From JBDSYA01 sp039925865 (GTDB lineage Bacteria > Bacteroidota > Ignavibacteria > Tepidaquicellales > Tepidaquicellaceae), in the NCBI GenBank assembly GCA_039925865.1, contig JBDSYA010000116.1:1-9567 (forward strand): 9,567 nt of DNA, written 5' to 3'. The notes beneath the pieces were generated by a model. It was not told where the DNA came from and searched no databases. It worked only from the letters and a program-made list of their open reading frames with translations. Of this stretch, positions 7,192 to 9,567 are shown piece after piece (positions within the stretch are counted from its first letter, which is position 1; each line of letters begins with the position of its first letter). The position numbers and the translations under genes were made by a program.

Positions 7192-7223
7192 AAAAGCCGG
7201 AAGTGAAAGCTCCCGGCTTTTTT
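7192..7223 (+). terminator. Intrinsic terminator of gene B
   Basis: AAAAGCCGG (7192-7200) pairs with CCGGCTTTT (7213-7221) around a 12-nt loop, and the T-run continues to 7223. It lies 88 bp after the stop and shows the same GCCG core and A/T flanks as the gene A terminator, with a different loop. Confidence 0.87.
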
Positions 7224-7370
7224 ATTTTACTCATGATGAATGGTTATAAAAAAATTATCCAAAGCGATTTCAATATTAAAAATTAATTTAATTTAACTGA
7301 TTTCTAAAAATCTGGAGACAAAAGATTAAAATAGACATGAAATTGAAAGTTTTCCTCAGATGAGTTTTAT
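7224..7370. other. AT-rich spacer without recognised features
   Basis: This is the part of the 533-bp gap between genes B and C that precedes the conserved promoter segment. No credible reading frame, RNA gene or strong inverted repeat was found. It does not resemble the corresponding spacer upstream of gene B, so the conservation between the two loci starts only near the promoter. Confidence 0.5.
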
Positions 7371-7399
7371 GGAATTTCTAAAACCCGAAATATTTTTCT

Positions 7400-7429
7400 T
7401 TGACATGCAGGATCGAATATTATATTTTG
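7400..7429 (+). promoter_or_regulatory. Predicted promoter of gene C
   Basis: TTGACA (7400-7405) is followed by TATATT (7421-7426, 15-bp spacing) or TATTTT (7423-7428, 17-bp spacing). The sequence from about 20 bp upstream of the -35 to the -10 matches the gene B promoter almost base for base. One T is lost after the -10, so the strict TAnnTTTG pattern seen for gene B is off by one base here. Predicted start is near 7433-7436. Confidence 0.7.
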
Positions 7430-7432
7430 TTA

Positions 7433-7637
7433 AATGGCGTACATGATGTTAAAAATTTTTCACAAAACTGTCGATTTTAAATACCTCTCAAATACAAATC
7501 TAATATCATACATCGTACGCCATACGAACTTAAGCTGATAAAAAGATTAAGTTTCATCTCAATTGTATTGGGAGGTAATTCTTTACAAATAAATTTTAAT
7601 TCCAAAATATAAACTTTTTCTGAAAGGAAAAACTAAC
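7433..7637 (+). promoter_or_regulatory. Conserved 5' leader of gene C, candidate cis-regulatory RNA
   Basis: This leader of about 205 nt has the same block order as the gene B leader. A long-range stem is clearest here: GGCGTAC (7436-7442) pairs with GTACGCC (7515-7521), and GATGT (7445-7449) with ACATC (7510-7514), giving 12 pairs with a 2-nt bulge and enclosing about 60 nt. The downstream block can pair ATCTC with GAGGT, using one U-G wobble where gene B has GAGAT. Regions between blocks are freely diverged. Confidence 0.52.
7623..7628 (+). promoter_or_regulatory. Ribosome binding site of gene C
   Basis: AAAGGA lies 9 nt before the ATG at 7638, in the same conserved TTTTTCTGAAAGGA context as gene B. 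An in-frame stop (TAA at 7590) with no ATG between it and 7638 supports the chosen start. Confidence 0.8.
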
Positions 7638-7709
7638 ATGCAAAAATTATTTCAATGTTGTGCTATTCTTTTTTTGTCATTATTTCTATTAAATGGATTA
7701 GCATACTCA
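7638..7709 (+). other. Signal peptide of gene C
   Basis: It is a 24-residue Sec signal with Lys3, a core rich in Leu and Phe, and A-Y-S before Ala25. It has the same length and cleavage motif as gene B. CC at residues 7-8 precedes the core and is not a lipobox. Confidence 0.85.
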
Positions 7710-9567
7710 GCAAACGAGCAATTCAGAAGCATTGCAACAGGAAATTGGAATGCTAATCCTACATGGGAAATGTCGAACGATGGAGGAAGTACATGGATTC
7801 CAGCTACAAGCATACCAAGTGATACAAGCGGATTAATTACTGTAAGAAGTCCTAACACAGTTACTGTTACAGCAAGCGTTAGTGCTGATCAGCTGATTGT
7901 TAATAACGGAGCTACACTCTTTATAAATGCAGCCGTATTGTTAACAATTCTGAATGGCAGCGGAGATGATCTCCTTGTTATGGCCGGCGGGACAGTTTCA
8001 GGAGCGGGTACAGTTCAGACACAAGGGGTAGCAACAATGCTATTAATAAGAACCGGTTCGACTTTTAAAGCAGCTTTGAAGGTAAATACCGGTACAACAA
8101 CAGTAGCAGATTCTGATTACCCAAATGACGCAAGGATATATGGAAATGTAACTGTTGATATCGGAGCAACATTGAATACTGGTGGCAATGCAGCTTTGTA
8201 TCTGAGTATATATGGAAATCTCACAAACAACGGAACTTTAACCGGCACCGGAAATTTAGATTTCTTCGGTCCTGCGCTGACTAATAGCGGTTCGATTACA
8301 TCAACGTTATTTAGTTTTGATTCTACGTCAACTGTTTCAGGCTTAGGGACATATACTGGAGTGACTATAAGAATTTCCGCACGGGGAAATGTTTCACTTT
8401 TAAACAATGTGACATTTTCACTCACAACTGCATTCCTAATAAAAACGGGGGGAATGTTTTCTGCTAACACACGTACTTTAACAATAACTTCCGGAGAGTT
8501 TGAAATTTTATCAGGCGGAACAGTAGTAAATTCAGGGATTATCAGAACTCAAAATACCATTGCATTGAAACCAAAAACGGGTTCAAATTTTAATGCAGCA
8601 TTAAATGTAAATACCGGTACAACAACAGCAACAGATCCTGATTACCCAAATGACGCAAGGATATATGGAAATGTAACTGTTGATAACGGAGCAACATTGA
8701 ATACTGGTAACAATGCAGCTTTGTATCTGAGTATATATGGAAATCTTACAAACAACGGGACTTTAACCGGCACCGGAAATTTAGATTTCTTCGGTCCTGC
8801 GCTTGCTAATGGCGGTTCGATTACATCAACGTTATTTAGTTTTGATTCTACGTCAACTGTTTCAGGCTTAGGGACATATACAGGAGTGACTATAAGAATT
8901 TCCGCACGCGGAAATGTTTCACTTTTAAACAATGTGACATTTTCACTCACAACTGCATTCCTAATAAAAACGGGGGGAATATTTTCTGCTAACACACGTA
9001 CTTTAACAATAACTTCCGGAGAGTTTGAAATTTTATCAGGCGGAACAGTAGTAAATTCAGGGATTATCAGAACTCAGAATAACATTGCATTGAAACCAAA
9101 AACGGGTTCAAATTTTAATGCAGCTTTAAATGTAAATACTGGTACAACAACAGTAACAGATCCTGATTACCCAAATGACGCAAGGATATATGGAAATATA
9201 ACTGTTGATATCGGAGCAACATTAAATACTGGAGGTCATCCAGCTTTATCTCTGGGGATACATGGAAATATTGTGAACAACGGAACAATTACAGGAACCG
9301 GATCATTACAATTCAGATCCGGATCTCATACATTACAGGGAACTGGAAACTGGACAACTCCTGCAAATATATTGAACGGCGCAACACTCACTTTAGCAAG
9401 CATTCATCAAATGTATAGCGTCAATATAAATTTAGGCGGTACGTTTAACATTTCCAATTTTATTCTTAAGTTAACTGCAACAGATCCCATCACTCAACAA
9501 GGTACATTTATAGTAACAAATAGCACAGTTGAATACAATGGTGCAGTCGCTCAAACAATTTCAACAA
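7638..9567 (+). CDS. Gene C: secreted beta-solenoid repeat protein, paralog of gene B (3' truncated)
   Basis: The frame is open from ATG 7638 to the window end, 643 codons without a stop. Residues 1-24 are a signal peptide (MQKLFQCC, hydrophobic LFLSLFLL, cleavage AYS|AN). The N-terminal module follows with TGNWNANPTWEMS, closely matching gene B and of equal length: the first repeat anchor is at residue 127 in both. Repeats start at 127, 303 and 478; the third changes at about residue 540 into the linker seen in gene B (HTLQGTGNW, ILNGATL, VEYNGAVAQTI). There is therefore one repeat unit fewer than in gene B. By alignment to gene B, about 370 residues should follow beyond the window, including the KHRNSIETWSK module and dockerin-like loops; this is a prediction. 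The role is presumably that of gene B, in the envelope or outside the cell. Confidence 0.92.
   Translation, partial: MQKLFQCCAILFLSLFLLNGLAYSANEQFRSIATGNWNANPTWEMSNDGGSTWIPATSIPSDTSGLITVRSPNTVTVTASVSADQLIVNNGATLFINAAVLLTILNGSGDDLLVMAGGTVSGAGTVQTQGVATMLLIRTGSTFKAALKVNTGTTTVADSDYPNDARIYGNVTVDIGATLNTGGNAALYLSIYGNLTNNGTLTGTGNLDFFGPALTNSGSITSTLFSFDSTSTVSGLGTYTGVTIRISARGNVSLLNNVTFSLTTAFLIKTGGMFSANTRTLTITSGEFEILSGGTVVNSGIIRTQNTIALKPKTGSNFNAALNVNTGTTTATDPDYPNDARIYGNVTVDNGATLNTGNNAALYLSIYGNLTNNGTLTGTGNLDFFGPALANGGSITSTLFSFDSTSTVSGLGTYTGVTIRISARGNVSLLNNVTFSLTTAFLIKTGGIFSANTRTLTITSGEFEILSGGTVVNSGIIRTQNNIALKPKTGSNFNAALNVNTGTTTVTDPDYPNDARIYGNITVDIGATLNTGGHPALSLGIHGNIVNNGTITGTGSLQFRSGSHTLQGTGNWTTPANILNGATLTLASIHQMYSVNINLGGTFNISNFILKLTATDPITQQGTFIVTNSTVEYNGAVAQTIST
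8016..9240 (+). repeat. In-frame tandem repeats of 528/525 bp in gene C, two units almost identical
   Basis: Anchors before TQ lie at 8016, 8544 and 9069. Using GATTAC (8115, 8640, 9165) as marker, the segments 8115-8639 and 8640-9164 are both exactly 525 bp and differ at about 16 positions by hand count, or about 97% identity. The changes are scattered and about half are silent. The third copy begins with the same 40 bp and then diverges after about 9220. Confidence 0.93.

Noticed and set aside
4803..7193. Antisense frames inside gene B (4803-5033, 5301-5507, 6300-6485, 6933-7193)
   Set aside because: All overlap the long conserved sense gene; those in the repeat are the same shadow repeated, and the last runs through the heptamer array and toward the terminator.
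7652..7858. Antisense frame over the start of gene C
   Set aside because: It overlaps the signal peptide and N-terminal module, which are conserved with gene B in the sense frame.
8117..8995. Two identical-length antisense frames of 117 codons (8117-8470 and 8642-8995, minus strand)
   Set aside because: They are duplicates only because the sense strand carries a 525-bp repeat; they lie wholly inside gene C with no promoter or ribosome-binding site, and their translation looks like an antisense shadow.
1..9567. Mobile element or transposase
   Set aside because: No transposase, integrase, terminal inverted repeat or target-site duplication was seen; the similarity between loci is explained by paralogous genes.

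Overview
The window is AT-rich and carries three large paralogous genes in a row on the + strand. Each encodes, or is inferred to encode, a secreted repeat protein of the kind found in Bacteroidota/Chlorobi-group bacteria. Ignavibacteria-like lineages fit best, judging from the C-terminal module with the invariant string KHRNSIETWSK followed by two dockerin-like calcium loops, the Asn/Thr/Gly-rich beta-solenoid repeats, and a TTTG...TAnnTTTG-type promoter. The taxonomic call is inference from recalled family features, not from a search.

Layout. Gene A (1-2999) lacks its 5' end and consists of about three 182-188-residue repeats, a beta-rich linker, the KHRNSIETWSK module and a dockerin-like pair. 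A short heptamer repeat and a strong intrinsic terminator follow (3001-3099), then an AT-rich spacer with two long inverted repeats (3121-3240). Next come a promoter and a leader of about 195 nt. Gene B (3517-7104, 1195 aa) is the only complete gene: signal peptide, N-terminal GNWNAN module, 3.3 repeats of 176-179 residues, linker, KHRNSIETWSK module and dockerin-like pair. It also ends in a heptamer repeat and a terminator (7109-7223). Gene C (7638 to the window end) has almost the same promoter, leader, ribosome-binding region and N terminus as gene B, then repeats of about 175 residues, two of which are nearly identical in DNA. It runs off the window before its expected C-terminal modules.

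Each gene appears to be its own transcription unit, with its own promoter (seen for B and C) and terminator (seen for A and B). The ends of the proteins are conserved between paralogs, while each gene has its own version of the central repeat. This suggests repeat expansion or homogenisation within each gene and a family of calcium-binding, probably surface or extracellular, fibrous proteins under shared control. No enzyme, mobile element, tRNA, rRNA or CRISPR array was recognised.

The least explained element is the shared promoter plus about 200-nt leader of genes B and C. It has conserved blocks and a possible closing stem at the predicted 5' end of the transcript, making it a candidate cis-regulatory RNA. 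The heptamer repeats placed between stop codon and terminator are the second oddity.
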